Shown here piece after piece: positions 48,532 through 57,812 of a DNA stretch of 64,000 nt. Origin of the DNA: Nocardioides sp. LHD-245 (GTDB taxonomy: Bacteria; Actinomycetota; Actinomycetes; Propionibacteriales; Nocardioidaceae). The stretch covers positions 310,001-374,000 of the forward strand of contig NZ_JAVFWN010000001.1 in the NCBI RefSeq assembly GCF_030929495.1. The letters run 5' to 3'. Positions within the stretch are counted from its first letter, which is position 1. The number at the start of each line of letters is the position of its first letter. The notes under the pieces were generated by a model, which made no database searches, was not told the DNA's origin, and saw only the letters and a program-made list of their open reading frames with translations. The position numbers and the translations under genes were made by a program.

Positions 48532-49611
48532 ATGACGACGATCCTCATGGTGGGGACGCGCAAGGGGCTGTGGGTGGGCCGCTCGGCGGACCGGCAGGAC
48601 TGGCGGTTCACGGGTCCCCATCACGACATGGAGGAGGTCTACTCCTGCCTGGTCGACACCCGCGGCCCGGCGCCACGGCTGTTCGCCGGCGCCTCGTCGA
48701 GCTGGCTGGGGCCCCAGCTGCGCTGGTCCGACGATCTCGGCGACACGTGGCACGAGACGCCCAACGGGGCGGTGCGCTTCCCCGAAGGGGCGGGCGCCAC
48801 CGTCGAGCGGATCTGGCAGGTCGTGCCCGGTGCCGAGGACGGCGTCCTGCACGCCGGCACCGAGCCGGGTGCGGTCTTCACCTCCCGCGACGGCGGGGCG
48901 AGCTTCGCCCTCGAGGAGGCGCTGTGGACCCACCCTCACCGCGCCGAGTGGGGCGCGGGCTTCGGTGGGCAGGCCTTCCACACCGTGCTCCCGCACCCCA
49001 CCGACCCGGCGTCCCTGACCGTCGCCATCTCGACCGGCGGCGTCTACCGCACCACCGACGGCGGCGCCTCGTGGTCGCCGCGCAACCAGGGCATCCGTGC
49101 CGACTTCCTCCCCGAGGACCAGCGCTACCCCGAGTTCGGCCAGTGCGTCCACAAGGTGACCCGCCACCCCTCGCGGCCCGAGCGGCTCTACGCCCAGAAC
49201 CACGGCGGTGTCTACCGCTCCGACGACGAGGGCGGGTCGTGGACCTCGATCGGCGACAGCCTGCCCAGCGACTTCGGATTCCCGATCGTCGTCCACCCGC
49301 ACCGGCCCGACACGATCTGGGTGTTCCCTCTCGGCGGTGGCGAGCGCCGCTACCCGCCCGACGCGCGGGCCCGGGTCTGGCGCTCCGACGACGCGGGCGA
49401 GTCCTGGACGGCGTACGACGCCGGGCTGCCCGACGCGTTCTACGTCGGTGTCATGCGCGACGCCATGGGCGTCGACTCCCACGACCCGGCCGGGCTCTAC
49501 TTCGGCGCCCGCAACGGCTCGGTCTGGGCCTCGGCCGACGACGGCGAGAGCTGGCGGCAGATCGTGGCCGACCTGCCCGACGTCATGTCGGTCAAGGTCG
49601 GTTCCTTCTGA
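48532..49611 (+). CDS. BNR/Asp-box repeat protein (sialidase-like propeller)
   Basis: 359 residues. Repeated Asp-box motifs of the SxDxGxxW type are visible: SDDLGDTWHE, SRDGGASFAL, TTDGGASWSP, SDDEGGSWTS, SDDAGESWTA, SADDGESWRQ. These mark a six- or seven-bladed propeller as in BNR sialidases and photosystem stability factor-like proteins. No signal peptide is seen, so it is probably cytoplasmic and unlikely to be a real sialidase. GGAGG and GGAGGCTGGG precede the ATG. Confidence 0.85.
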   Translation: MTTILMVGTRKGLWVGRSADRQDWRFTGPHHDMEEVYSCLVDTRGPAPRLFAGASSSWLGPQLRWSDDLGDTWHETPNGAVRFPEGAGATVERIWQVVPGAEDGVLHAGTEPGAVFTSRDGGASFALEEALWTHPHRAEWGAGFGGQAFHTVLPHPTDPASLTVAISTGGVYRTTDGGASWSPRNQGIRADFLPEDQRYPEFGQCVHKVTRHPSRPERLYAQNHGGVYRSDDEGGSWTSIGDSLPSDFGFPIVVHPHRPDTIWVFPLGGGERRYPPDARARVWRSDDAGESWTAYDAGLPDAFYVGVMRDAMGVDSHDPAGLYFGARNGSVWASADDGESWRQIVADLPDVMSVKVGSF

Positions 49612-49699
49612 GGCCGGGCTGATCCTGAAACCACCGGTTGGCGGTCAATGGCGCCGATCGCATCAACCAGGTTCATCCGATCCACACCATTGACGAGAT

Positions 49700-49716
49700 C
49701 CCACCGAACTGGTGGG
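49700..49716. terminator. Small hairpin between the BNR gene and ilvD
   Basis: CCCACC (49700-49705) pairs with GGTGGG (49711-49716) around GAACT. No T-tract. Could terminate the BNR transcript before the ilvD promoter; weak evidence. Confidence 0.3.
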
Positions 49717-49756
49717 CTCATGCTGAGATCCCTCCGGGTGGCGTGGCCCACAGGCG

Positions 49757-49762
49757 TAGCCT
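49757..49762 (+). promoter_or_regulatory. -10 box (TAGCCT) of ilvD, leaderless
   Basis: TAGCCT, 6 nt, then ATG at 49769. With a leaderless mRNA there is no room for an attenuator, in contrast to ilvB. Confidence 0.55.
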
Positions 49763-49768
49763 TGGTCC

Positions 49769-51616
49769 ATGCCCACCCTCCGTTCCGCGACGTCCACCTC
49801 GGGCCGCAACATGGCCGGCGCGCGTGCCCTGTGGCGCGCGACCGGCATGACCGACTCGGACTTCGGCAAGCCGATCATCGCCATCGCCAACTCGTTCACC
49901 GAGTTCGTTCCCGGTCACGTCCACCTGCGCAACGTCGGCCAGATCGTCGCGGAGTCGATCGTCGCCAACGGCGGCGTCGCCAAGGAGTTCAACACCATCG
50001 CCGTCGACGACGGCATCGCGATGGGCCACGGCGGCATGCTCTACTCGCTGCCGAGCCGCGAGCTGATCGCCGACGCGGTCGAGTACATGGTCCAGGCGCA
50101 CTGCGCCGACGCGATCGTGTGCATCTCCAACTGCGACAAGATCACCCCCGGCATGCTGCTCGCCGCGCTGCGGCTCAACATCCCGGTCATCTTCGTGTCC
50201 GGTGGCCCGATGGAGGCCGGCAAGACGACCGCCATCGAGGGCATCGTGCACAGCAAGCTCGACCTGGTCGACGCGATGTCGGCCTCGGCCAACGACGCGG
50301 TCAGTGACGAGCAGCTCGACGTGATCGAGCGCTCCGCCTGTCCGACGTGCGGCTCCTGCTCGGGCATGTTCACCGCCAACTCGATGAACTGCCTGACCGA
50401 GGCGATCGGGCTGTCGCTGCCGGGCAACGGCTCGACGCTGGCCACCCATGCCAAGCGCCGCGCGCTCTTCGAGGAGGCCGGCCGGGTCGTCATGGACCTG
50501 TGCCGCCGCTACTACGAGGACGACGACGAGTCGGTCCTGCCGCGCAATATCGCCACCCGGGAGGCGTTCGAGAACGCGGTCGCGCTCGACGTCGCGATGG
50601 GCGGCTCGACCAACACCGTGCTGCACCTGCTGGCGGCCGCTCGCGAGGCCGAGCTCGACTTCAGCGTCCACGACATCGACGCCATCTCGCGACGGGTGCC
50701 GTGCCTGTCCAAGGTCGCGCCGAACTCGCCGAAGTTCCACATGGAGGACGTCCACCGCGCCGGCGGCATCCCCGCCCTGCTCGGCGAGTTGCGCCGCGGC
50801 GGGGCGCTCCACGAGAACGTCCACTCCGTCCACGCGGCCGACCTCGACGAGTGGCTCGGCACGTGGGACATCCGCGGGGAGTCGCCGTCGGCCGAGGCGC
50901 TCGAGCTGTTCCAGGCCGCCCCGGGCGGCGTCCGTACGACCGAGCCGTTCTCGACCGAGAACCGCTGGGGAACGCTCGACACCGACGCCGCCGAGGGCTG
51001 CATCCGCGACGTCGAGCACGCCTACTCCGCCGACGGCGGCCTGGCGATCCTCAGCGGCAACATCGCCGTCGACGGCTGCGTCGTCAAGACCGCCGGCGTG
51101 GCCGAGGAGGCCCTGGTCTTCCACGGCACCGCGATCGTCTTCGAGTCCCAGGACGCCGCCGTCGAGGGCATCCTCGGCAAGAAGGTGGAGGCCGGGCACG
51201 TCGTGGTCATCCGCTACGAGGGCCCCAAGGGCGGCCCCGGCATGCAGGAGATGCTCTACCCGACGGCCTTCCTCAAGGGACGCGGGCTGGGCGCGACGTG
51301 TGCGCTCATCACCGACGGCCGGTTCTCCGGCGGCACGAGCGGCCTCTCGATCGGGCACGTCTCGCCCGAGGCGGCCGGTGGCGGCCTGATCGCGCTGGTG
51401 GAGGACGGTGACCCGATCTCCATCGACATCCCCAACCGGAGCATCCACCTCGACGTCGACGAGCACGTCCTCGCCGAGCGCCGGGTGCTCCAGGAGAAGC
51501 GCGACAAGCCCTACACGCCCCTCGACCGCGACCGCTACGTCTCCGCCGCGCTGCGCGCCTACGCGTCGATGGCGACCGCCGCCTCCGACGGCGCCTACCG
51601 CCGCGTCCCGGACTGA
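49769..51616 (+). CDS. ilvD: Dihydroxy-acid dehydratase
   Basis: 615 residues. It shows NCDKITPGM and the cluster motif [19 protein letters not shown], followed by LGLSLPGNG-type and [19 protein letters not shown] segments typical of IlvD. The cysteines hold an Fe-S cluster. It converts dihydroxy-isovalerate and dihydroxy-methylvalerate to the keto acids of valine and isoleucine, the third step after IlvBN and IlvC, encoded 8 kb downstream. It stands apart from the ilvBNC operon with its own promoter. Confidence 0.96.
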   Translation: MPTLRSATSTSGRNMAGARALWRATGMTDSDFGKPIIAIANSFTEFVPGHVHLRNVGQIVAESIVANGGVAKEFNTIAVDDGIAMGHGGMLYSLPSRELIADAVEYMVQAHCADAIVCISNCDKITPGMLLAALRLNIPVIFVSGGPMEAGKTTAIEGIVHSKLDLVDAMSASANDAVSDEQLDVIERSACPTCGSCSGMFTANSMNCLTEAIGLSLPGNGSTLATHAKRRALFEEAGRVVMDLCRRYYEDDDESVLPRNIATREAFENAVALDVAMGGSTNTVLHLLAAAREAELDFSVHDIDAISRRVPCLSKVAPNSPKFHMEDVHRAGGIPALLGELRRGGALHENVHSVHAADLDEWLGTWDIRGESPSAEALELFQAAPGGVRTTEPFSTENRWGTLDTDAAEGCIRDVEHAYSADGGLAILSGNIAVDGCVVKTAGVAEEALVFHGTAIVFESQDAAVEGILGKKVEAGHVVVIRYEGPKGGPGMQEMLYPTAFLKGRGLGATCALITDGRFSGGTSGLSIGHVSPEAAGGGLIALVEDGDPISIDIPNRSIHLDVDEHVLAERRVLQEKRDKPYTPLDRDRYVSAALRAYASMATAASDGAYRRVPD

Positions 51617-51634
51617 CCGGGGCTGATCCGGCGC

Positions 51635-52600
51635 ATGGGCAAGGTGTACGAGCGGGTCGACGGGCGCCTGCGCGCCTTCGTCGAGCGGCAGCACGTCTTC
51701 TTCGTGGGGACGGCGCCGTTGGCGGACGACGGTCACGTCAATGTGTCCCCGCGCGGCATCCCCGGCACCTTCGGTCTTCTCGACGACCGCACCTTCGCCT
51801 GGGTCGACACGTCGGGCAGCGGCAGCGAGACGATCGCCCACGTGCGCGAGAACGGCCGCATCGTCGTGATGTTCTGCGCGTTCGACGGTGCGCCCAATGT
51901 CGTCCGCTTCCACGGCCGGGGACGGGTGGTGACGCGCTACGACGCCGCGTACGCCGCGCTCGCGGCCCGCTTCGACGACCTGCCCGGCGCCCGCGCGGTG
52001 ATCGTGGTCGACATCGACCGGATCTCCGACGCCTGCGGCTACGGCGTACCGCTCATGGACTACGCCGGCGAGCGGGACCTCCTGCCGCGGTACTTCGGTC
52101 GCAAGGGGGTCGAGGGCTCCGCCGACTACCGGCGCCGCAAGAACCGCACCAGCATCGACGGGCTGCCCGCCTACGACTTCGACCCGCTCGACGAGTGGGG
52201 GACGCTCGCGGGGCTGGGCCGGATCCGGGTGCGGCTCGGGGAGCAGATCGAGGGCTGGCAGCAGCCGGTCGGCTACGGCCTCGCGCTCGACGGCGAGTTC
52301 GGGCATGTCAACGCCCCGGGCGGGATGCACGGTCTGCCGGCCGTCGTCCTGGCGACGGTCCTCAAGCACGACGGCTCGACCGCGACGCTCCAGGTGAGTC
52401 CGCAACAGCTCGACGAGGCGATCACCGCCCTCGCCCCGGCCGCGGCCTGCACCGAGGCCGACCACCCGAACCTCGCCGCCTGGCGGGCCCTCCGCGACGC
52501 GTACGACGAGCGCGGCGGCTCGATCGCCGCGGTCTTCGTGCGCGACACGACCGACCCGGTGACCTCCCCGGCCGACGCCGACCTGCGCGGGCGTTGGTGA
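51635..52600 (+). CDS. Pyridoxamine 5'-phosphate oxidase-like flavoprotein with C-terminal extension
   Basis: 321 residues. The N-terminal 150 residues form a split beta-barrel: FFVGTAPLADDGHVNVSPRG, then FAWVDTSGSGSETIAHV and RIVVMFCAFDGAPNVVRFHG, typical of PNPOx-like FMN or F420-binding proteins. It continues to YGVPLMDYAGERDLL. The last 135 residues are an extra domain of unknown function with no clear homologue. It follows ilvD by 18 bp but a functional link is not evident. Overlaps the next gene by GTGA. Confidence 0.85.
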   Translation: MGKVYERVDGRLRAFVERQHVFFVGTAPLADDGHVNVSPRGIPGTFGLLDDRTFAWVDTSGSGSETIAHVRENGRIVVMFCAFDGAPNVVRFHGRGRVVTRYDAAYAALAARFDDLPGARAVIVVDIDRISDACGYGVPLMDYAGERDLLPRYFGRKGVEGSADYRRRKNRTSIDGLPAYDFDPLDEWGTLAGLGRIRVRLGEQIEGWQQPVGYGLALDGEFGHVNAPGGMHGLPAVVLATVLKHDGSTATLQVSPQQLDEAITALAPAAACTEADHPNLAAWRALRDAYDERGGSIAAVFVRDTTDPVTSPADADLRGRW

Positions 52601-53589
52601 GCGCTCCCCACCGCGTCGCCGCGGTCGTCATCGTGGGGCTGGCGCTGATCCTGGCCGCCGTCACCGACCCCGGGCACGGTGCGCGCGACGACTCCGGTGT
52701 GCTGCGGCTGCTGACCGCCCCGACGGCTCCGGAGTCCCCGCAGGGCGCCCAGCCCGCGTCTCCCGCACCGCCCGCTCCACCCGGGCCGCCGGCGCTCGGC
52801 GACGGCACGGCCCGCTGGCAGGCCGAGCGGGTGCTGCCGGACCGCGGGATGCTCGTGGCCTACTACGGCACGCCCGGCACCGGTGCCCTCGGCGTCCTCG
52901 GCGAGACCTCGCCGCGGAGGGCCTTCCGGCGGCTGCTGCGGGCGGCCGGCCCGTTCGAGCGCCCGGGACGCCCGGTGCGCCCGGTGTTCGAGCTGATCGT
53001 CAGCATCGCCGACGCCCACCCGGGCAAGGACGGCGATTTCAGCCACGACGTCCGCAAGGCTCAGGTCCGCCGGTACGTCGAGGCGGCCCGTGAGCTCGGC
53101 GCGCTGCTGGTCCTCGACATCCAGACCGGCCGCTCCGACTTCCTGACGGTGGCGCGGCGCTGGTCGTGGGCGCTCGAGGAGCCGCACGTCGGGCTGGCCA
53201 TCGACCCGGAGTGGCGGATGCGGCGCCACCAGGTGCCGGGGCGCGTGATCGGCGGCGTCGGCGCGGGTGAGGTCAACCGGACCAGCGCCTGGCTCTCGGA
53301 CCTCGTCGTCGCCCACGACCTGCCCGAGAAGCTGTTCATCGTCCACCAGTTCCGCACCTCGATGGTGCGCCACATCGGGCGGATCGAGCCGCGCGACGGC
53401 CTGCAGCTGATTCAGCACGTCGACGGCTTCGGCACCCGTGGCCAGAAGCTCGACACCTACCGCGCCGTCGCCCGGCCCGACATCTTCGCCATGGGCTTCA
53501 AGCTGTTCTACGACGAGGACGTCCACCGGATGGGCGCGAAGGCCGTCCACCAGATCCGGCCGCGCGTGCGGTTCGTGTCCTACCAGTGA
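52597..53589 (+). CDS. Exported protein of unknown function, possible TIM-barrel enzyme
   Basis: 330 residues from the GTG at 52597. An N-terminal signal/anchor helix (about 7-22, VAAVVIVGLALILAAV) and a Pro/Ala linker precede the domain (about 75-330). Alternating strand and helix segments (MLVAYYGTPG, PVFELIVSIADAHPG, LLVLDIQTGRSD, VGLAIDPEWRM, GFKLFYDED) suggest a TIM barrel with acidic residues at strand ends, like glycosidases. The family was not recognised. Coupled to the PNPOx-like gene. Confidence 0.7.
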   Translation: MSAPHRVAAVVIVGLALILAAVTDPGHGARDDSGVLRLLTAPTAPESPQGAQPASPAPPAPPGPPALGDGTARWQAERVLPDRGMLVAYYGTPGTGALGVLGETSPRRAFRRLLRAAGPFERPGRPVRPVFELIVSIADAHPGKDGDFSHDVRKAQVRRYVEAARELGALLVLDIQTGRSDFLTVARRWSWALEEPHVGLAIDPEWRMRRHQVPGRVIGGVGAGEVNRTSAWLSDLVVAHDLPEKLFIVHQFRTSMVRHIGRIEPRDGLQLIQHVDGFGTRGQKLDTYRAVARPDIFAMGFKLFYDEDVHRMGAKAVHQIRPRVRFVSYQ

Positions 53590-53607
53590 GCGGAGCGAGC
53601 GACGACG

Positions 53608-54315
53608 ATGGGCGCGACCAACGAGCACGGCCAGGGCGTCGGCGAGCCGGTGCCCGGCTGGGAGCACCGGCCGCGGCCGGAGCCGGTCGTGCTGCAGGGC
53701 CGCTACGTCGCCGTGGAACCGCTGTCCTCCGCGCGCTACGCCGAGCTCTTCGCCGCGACCTGCGGCGACGGCGACGCCGATCTGTGGACCTACCGGCCGA
53801 TCCCGCGGCCGGCCTCGCTGCCGGAGCTGTGGATGCACCTTGCCGCGCACCTCGATGACCCGGCGCTGGTGACCTTCGCGCTCGTCCCGCTGGAGGGCGA
53901 GGCGGCGGGCACGGCGGCCGGCATCGCGTCGTACCTCAGGATCGAGCCGGCCCACGGTCAGGTCGAGGTCGGCGGCGTCCTCTTCGGCCGCGCTCTCCAG
54001 CGCACCCGTGCCGCGACCGAGGCGATCCACCTGATGATGCGGCATGCGTTCGACGAGCTCGGCTACCGGCGCTTCGAGTGGAAGTGCGACAGCCGCAACG
54101 AGCCCTCGCGCCGGGCGGCGCGGCGGCTCGGGTTCGTCGAGGAGGGCCGGTTCCGCAATCACATGGTCACCCAGGGCCGCAACCGCGACACGGACTGGTT
54201 CTCCGTCATCGACACCGAGTGGCCGGCCGTGCGCTCCGCTCACGAGCGGTGGCTGGACCCCGCGAACTTCGACGACGCGGGGCGTCAGCGCCGCAGCCTG
54301 GACCTCGTCGGCTAG
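53608..54315 (+). CDS. GNAT family N-acetyltransferase (RimJ/RimL-like)
   Basis: 235 residues. VLQGRYVAVEPL start, ALVPLEGEAAGTAAGIASYLRI strand pair, then RTRAATEAIHLMMRHAFDELGYRRFEWKCDSRN with NEPSRRAARRLGFVEEG, the acetyl-CoA pocket and motif B of RimJ/RimL-type proteins. Acts on protein N-termini or small amines; substrate unknown. It converges with the lipase gene, and the two stop codons overlap by 4 bp. Confidence 0.9.
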   Translation: MGATNEHGQGVGEPVPGWEHRPRPEPVVLQGRYVAVEPLSSARYAELFAATCGDGDADLWTYRPIPRPASLPELWMHLAAHLDDPALVTFALVPLEGEAAGTAAGIASYLRIEPAHGQVEVGGVLFGRALQRTRAATEAIHLMMRHAFDELGYRRFEWKCDSRNEPSRRAARRLGFVEEGRFRNHMVTQGRNRDTDWFSVIDTEWPAVRSAHERWLDPANFDDAGRQRRSLDLVG

Positions 54316-56138
54316 GGACAGTTCGGCCGCGCCGGCCGCCCGGCGAGGCGGTCCTGGGTCCAGGCGACGACGTCGTCGTCGAGCGCCGAGCCCGCCTTCA
54401 GCACGCTCATGTGGGTGCCGCCCGGGTAGCCGTGGAACTCGACGTCGATGCCCTGGGCGCACAGGTCCGCGACGTAGTCCTGGTTGATCCGGAACGCGAT
54501 GACCTCGTCCTGCTCGCCCTGTCCGACGAAGAGCGGCGCCGCCCACGGCCCGGCCGGGATGTTCTCCTCCAGGCGTCGACCGAACCGGCCGTCGAGCGCG
54601 CCCGACCGGATCAGCGGGGTGTCGCGGGCGACCGAGAGCCCGGTGAGGATGGTGACGAGCGTGCCGCCCTCGCCGGTGCAGCGCGAGGCCGCCTCCCGGA
54701 TCAGCGTCCGCGCCGATGGCGGCGCAGCATCGGTCAGGCTGAGGTCGGCGTAGTAGTCGGCGTACGCCTGGGCCACGAAGGCGATGCCCAGGCTCGCGCC
54801 CAGCGCGCCGGGACGCGCGGCCACGCGGTCGGCGATGGCCCGCGGGTTGCTGGCGGGCGACAGCGCGGCCGTGCCCACGACGTCGAGGTCGGGCGCGTAC
54901 GACGGTGCGAGCTGTCCCGCCCACAGGGCGCCGTGACCGCCCTGGGAGTGTCCCCAGACCACCGTCCGCCCGTCGAGCTCCACCCCCTCGACCTGTCCGG
55001 CGGCGCGGGCCGCGTCGAGGACGGCGCGGCCCTCGCCCTCACCGACGAGATACGGCGTGGCGCCCTCGGCGCCCATCCCCGGGTAGTCGCTCGACACGAA
55101 TGCCCAGCCGAGCTCGGCGAGACGGTCGGCGCCGGGCTGGTGATCGGGCGTGAGGACGTCCGGGCCCGTGGACGGCGCACAGGCGCGGGCGATGCCCACC
55201 GTGCCGTGGGCCCAGGTGACGAGGGGCAACGGCCCCGTGGCCCGCTCCGGCACGGCGAGGACGCCGGTGCTGGGGATGACCTCCCCGTCCGCGTCGGTGG
55301 TCGTGTAGTAGATCCGGGTGCCGGTCATGCCCCGCGGCAGGTCGCCGTCGTACGGCGCGGTGCGGATCAGCACGCCCGGCTCGTCCGGCAGCGCCGCGGG
55401 AGTGTCGTAGAACCCGTCGAGCACGGGCGCCCCGTCGCGCAGGGTGTGGCTGACCCACGCGGTCCCGACCGCCGCCGCCAGGACGGCGGTGGCCAGCACG
55501 ACCCGCAGGACGGTCCGGGCGCGACCGGGCGGACCGGGGACGCGTCGACGGGGGCCGAGCAGCCCGCGGACGAGGAGGGACGTGCCGAAGACGGCCGTCC
55601 GCCCGCCGAACAGGATGCCGACCACGATCAGGGTCGCGTCGGGCCAGGTCAGGGCGAGGACGCCGAACAGGATCTCGGCGAGGCCGACCAGCGCGCCCAC
55701 CGCGAGGGTCCAGGTCCGGCCCCGGGCGAGGCGGAGCACGGCGAGACCACCGGAGACCAGCAGGACCACGCCGGCGGCCGGGGCGAAGAGGTCGACGTCG
55801 CGGCCCCACCACGCCAGCCCGGTGAGGCCGGCGAGCAGCCACCAGACGCCGGTGGCGACCCGGAACCGGTCGGCACCCTCCCGCCCGTCCTGCCCGTCCT
55901 GTTCGTGGGTGCGGTCGGCGAGCTCGGCGAGGCCGGACAGCAGACAGCTCACCGCTAGGTAGATCCCCAGGAACCCGACCGCGGTCAGCGGCCGGACGAA
56001 CAGGAACAGCCCGAGGGCGAGCAGCACGGCACCGACGACGGCGAGCACCCCGCGGGGCGCGCCGGCGACCAGCCAGGGAGCGGCCCGGAAGCGGGAGCGG
56101 GACGGTGGGGCTGCGGGCTCGGTGGGGCCGGTCGTCAC
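54312..56138 (-). CDS. Membrane DUF308 domain fused to a secretory-lipase-type alpha/beta hydrolase
   Basis: 608 residues. About six membrane helices (35-200) match the HdeD/DUF308 pattern (GVLAVVGAVLLALGLFLF, then ALVGLAEILFGVLAL). After another helix (about 210-228) comes an extracytoplasmic hydrolase (about 240-600) of the LIP type with nucleophile Ser in WGHSQGGHGA, Asp in GEQDEVI and His in GGTHMSV. The fusion tethers a lipase to the membrane. Start GTG 56138 is supported by TAGGTT 6 nt upstream. The substrate is unknown. Confidence 0.85.
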   Translation of the reverse strand: MTTGPTEPAAPPSRSRFRAAPWLVAGAPRGVLAVVGAVLLALGLFLFVRPLTAVGFLGIYLAVSCLLSGLAELADRTHEQDGQDGREGADRFRVATGVWWLLAGLTGLAWWGRDVDLFAPAAGVVLLVSGGLAVLRLARGRTWTLAVGALVGLAEILFGVLALTWPDATLIVVGILFGGRTAVFGTSLLVRGLLGPRRRVPGPPGRARTVLRVVLATAVLAAAVGTAWVSHTLRDGAPVLDGFYDTPAALPDEPGVLIRTAPYDGDLPRGMTGTRIYYTTTDADGEVIPSTGVLAVPERATGPLPLVTWAHGTVGIARACAPSTGPDVLTPDHQPGADRLAELGWAFVSSDYPGMGAEGATPYLVGEGEGRAVLDAARAAGQVEGVELDGRTVVWGHSQGGHGALWAGQLAPSYAPDLDVVGTAALSPASNPRAIADRVAARPGALGASLGIAFVAQAYADYYADLSLTDAAPPSARTLIREAASRCTGEGGTLVTILTGLSVARDTPLIRSGALDGRFGRRLEENIPAGPWAAPLFVGQGEQDEVIAFRINQDYVADLCAQGIDVEFHGYPGGTHMSVLKAGSALDDDVVAWTQDRLAGRPARPNCP

Positions 56139-56144
56139 GGGACG

Positions 56145-56150
56145 AACCTA
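56145..56150 (-). promoter_or_regulatory. -10 box (TAGGTT) of the DUF308-lipase gene, leaderless
   Basis: On the minus strand TAGGTT, 6 nt, then GTG at 56138. Confidence 0.5.
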
Positions 56151-56285
56151 GTGGTCCGCCCGGGTCAGCGGCCACGGCCAGGACCGGCGGTCCGAGCAGG
56201 GCGGACGTACGACGCGGGAGTAAGTTCTCCACAACGGTCGAGGGTGGTCGCGGCCCCTGTCGGAGGGTGCTGCTTGAGTCGACCC

Positions 56286-56702
56286 ATGGATCAACGGATC
56301 AGCTTCCTCACCCTGGCGGTGGACGACCTCGACGCCAGCCGGCGCTTCTACCGCGACGGTCTCGGCTGGACGCCCGAGCTCGACGTGCCGGGCGAGGTGT
56401 TGATGTTCAAGGCGGGCCAGCTCCTGGTCCTGTCGTTGTGGGAGCGCAGCCATTTCGAGGCGGAGGTCGGAGCGACGATGACCGGCCCCGGCGTCGCCCC
56501 GCTGACCATCGCCCACAACCTGCCGACACCGGCGGGCGTCGACGAGGTGCTCGAGGCGGCGCGCGCGGCCGGCGCGTCGTTGGTGCACCCGGCCGAGCAG
56601 CGCGACTGGGGTGGCTACTCCGGCTATTTCGCCGATCCCGACGGCTACCGGTGGGAGATCGCCTTCAACCCGGGTCCGGTGGGAGAGGTGGTGCTGCCCT
56701 GA
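56286..56702 (+). CDS. VOC family protein
   Basis: 138 residues. FLTLAVDDLDASRRFYRDGLGW at the start and SGYFADPDGYRWEIAFNPG at the end mark a glyoxalase/bleomycin-resistance fold with an E in the final metal position. Distinct from the VOC gene at 24396. It stands alone; GGAGGG at 56261 is too far to be its ribosome site, and TTGAGT 6 nt before the ATG is a poor -10. Confidence 0.85.
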   Translation: MDQRISFLTLAVDDLDASRRFYRDGLGWTPELDVPGEVLMFKAGQLLVLSLWERSHFEAEVGATMTGPGVAPLTIAHNLPTPAGVDEVLEAARAAGASLVHPAEQRDWGGYSGYFADPDGYRWEIAFNPGPVGEVVLP

Positions 56703-56827
56703 GCCTGGAGCACCGGTGCGCCGTGAGCCAGGCGACCAGCTCGCCCACCTGACGCCGCGCGACCGGGCCAGTCCGGCTCGCTTCCGTTGACTCGCTGCGG
56801 GGGTGGTGTCCGTCCACACTGGGAGAT

Positions 56828-57622
56828 GTGGCCGACGCTCCGGCAAGCGAGCTGCTGACCGACGTCGTCGGCGGCCTGCTCGCCGATCTCCGCGGCGGAC
56901 GGGGACCGGCGCTCGCCGACGAGCCCGACGCGGTCCACCGCCTGCGCACGTCGGTCCGCCGGCTCCGCAACGTGCTGGCCGCCTTCGGGGGCTACGTCGA
57001 GAAGCGGCCGGCCCGCCTGCTGCGCGACCGCCTGGCGTCGTACGGCGCGCTGCTGGGCGCCGGGCGCGACCTGGAGGTGCGGGCGGAGGACTGTCGGCGG
57101 GTGCTGGCGCAGGTCGGGCGTCCCGACCTGGAGCCGGTCCTCGTCGCCCCGCTCGTGGCCGCCCACGACGGCGCCCACGCGGTCCTGGTCGAGTGGCACG
57201 CCACACCGGACGCCACCGCCCTCGATCGTCTGCTGCGCGACTGGGCGCGGAGCGTGCCGCTGACCTCGCGTGCCGACCGACCGGCCGCCACGGAGGCAGG
57301 GCGGGTCCTGCGACGCGAGATCCGGCGGGTCCTCGATCGCGCGGCGGAGGGCGAGACGTCGCACGAGGTCCGCAAGGCGGCGCGCCGGCTGCGCCACGTC
57401 GCGGATGCGGTGGGCACCGACGAGGCGGCGCGGCCGGGCCGGCTGGGCAAGGACATCCAGGGCCGGCTCGGCGATCACCGCGACGCTCTCCTGCTCGCCG
57501 GGCACCTCTGGTCGGCCGGCGCGCCGGCGGTCGTCGTCGCCCGCGTCGAGGCGTCCGCGAGCCGGGCGCTCGACGGCCTTCCGGAGGCGCTCGCGGCCCT
57601 CCGCGCCGTGGACGGAATCTGA
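56828..57622 (+). CDS. CHAD domain protein
   Basis: 264 residues, all-helical, with conserved basic-His motifs of CHAD domains: AVHRLRTSVRRLRNVLAAF near the start and HEVRKAARRLRHVADAVG in the second repeat, then GDHRDALLLAG. CHAD domains bind inorganic polyphosphate through histidines and arginines. No attached CYTH domain. CACACT 7 nt before the GTG may be a weak -10. Context gives no further hint. Confidence 0.88.
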   Translation: MADAPASELLTDVVGGLLADLRGGRGPALADEPDAVHRLRTSVRRLRNVLAAFGGYVEKRPARLLRDRLASYGALLGAGRDLEVRAEDCRRVLAQVGRPDLEPVLVAPLVAAHDGAHAVLVEWHATPDATALDRLLRDWARSVPLTSRADRPAATEAGRVLRREIRRVLDRAAEGETSHEVRKAARRLRHVADAVGTDEAARPGRLGKDIQGRLGDHRDALLLAGHLWSAGAPAVVVARVEASASRALDGLPEALAALRAVDGI

Positions 57623-57685
57623 GACCGGCGTCTTGCGATCTGGGACGAAGTGCGACACTGGTTCGACGGCACGACGTGCGGCGGC

Positions 57686-57691
57686 TACGGT
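57686..57691 (+). promoter_or_regulatory. -10 box (TACGGT) of the ilvBNC leader transcript
   Basis: TACGGT ends 6 nt before the leader-peptide ATG (57698), so that ORF is probably translated from a leaderless end. TTCGAC at 57662-57667 gives an 18-bp spacer and a possible -35. Confidence 0.55.
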
Positions 57692-57697
57692 GAGTCC

Positions 57698-57739
57698 ATG
57701 CTTGACCTGATTCTCGTACCCTCCGGACGCGCCAGCTGA
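57698..57739 (+). CDS. ilvBNC leader peptide (attenuator)
   Basis: A 13-residue ORF, MLDLILVPSGRAS, too short for ordinary gene finding. Five of residues 2-7 are Leu, Ile or Val (codons 57701-57718), the end products of the pathway. It is followed by alternative stems and a terminator before ilvB. Ribosome stalling at these codons when branched-chain aminoacyl-tRNA is short would change the fold and prevent termination. The same arrangement controls C. glutamicum ilvBNC. Confidence 0.85.
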   Translation: MLDLILVPSGRAS

Positions 57740-57780
57740 GCCTGACCAGGACTTCCGTCAGACGAACGCCAGCGCGTCCA

Positions 57781-57812
57781 CCCCTCGTTGCCCAGCAACC
57801 GAGGGGTTTTTT
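57781..57812 (+). terminator. Attenuator terminator before ilvB
   Basis: CCCCTCGTTGC (57781-57791) pairs with GCAACCGAGGGG (57795-57806), one bulged base, followed by TTTTTT. Upstream GGACGCG (57725-57731) can pair with CGCGTCC (57773-57779), and CTGAC (57742-57746) with GTCAG (57757-57761), as competing leader structure. Confidence 0.88.

Noticed and set aside
49718-52465. A 915-codon open frame antisense to ilvD and its neighbour
   Set aside because: It is a shadow of GC-rich third positions in the real genes. The translation is Arg/Val/Asp/Gly-rich with no motif, while ilvD on the other strand is unmistakable.
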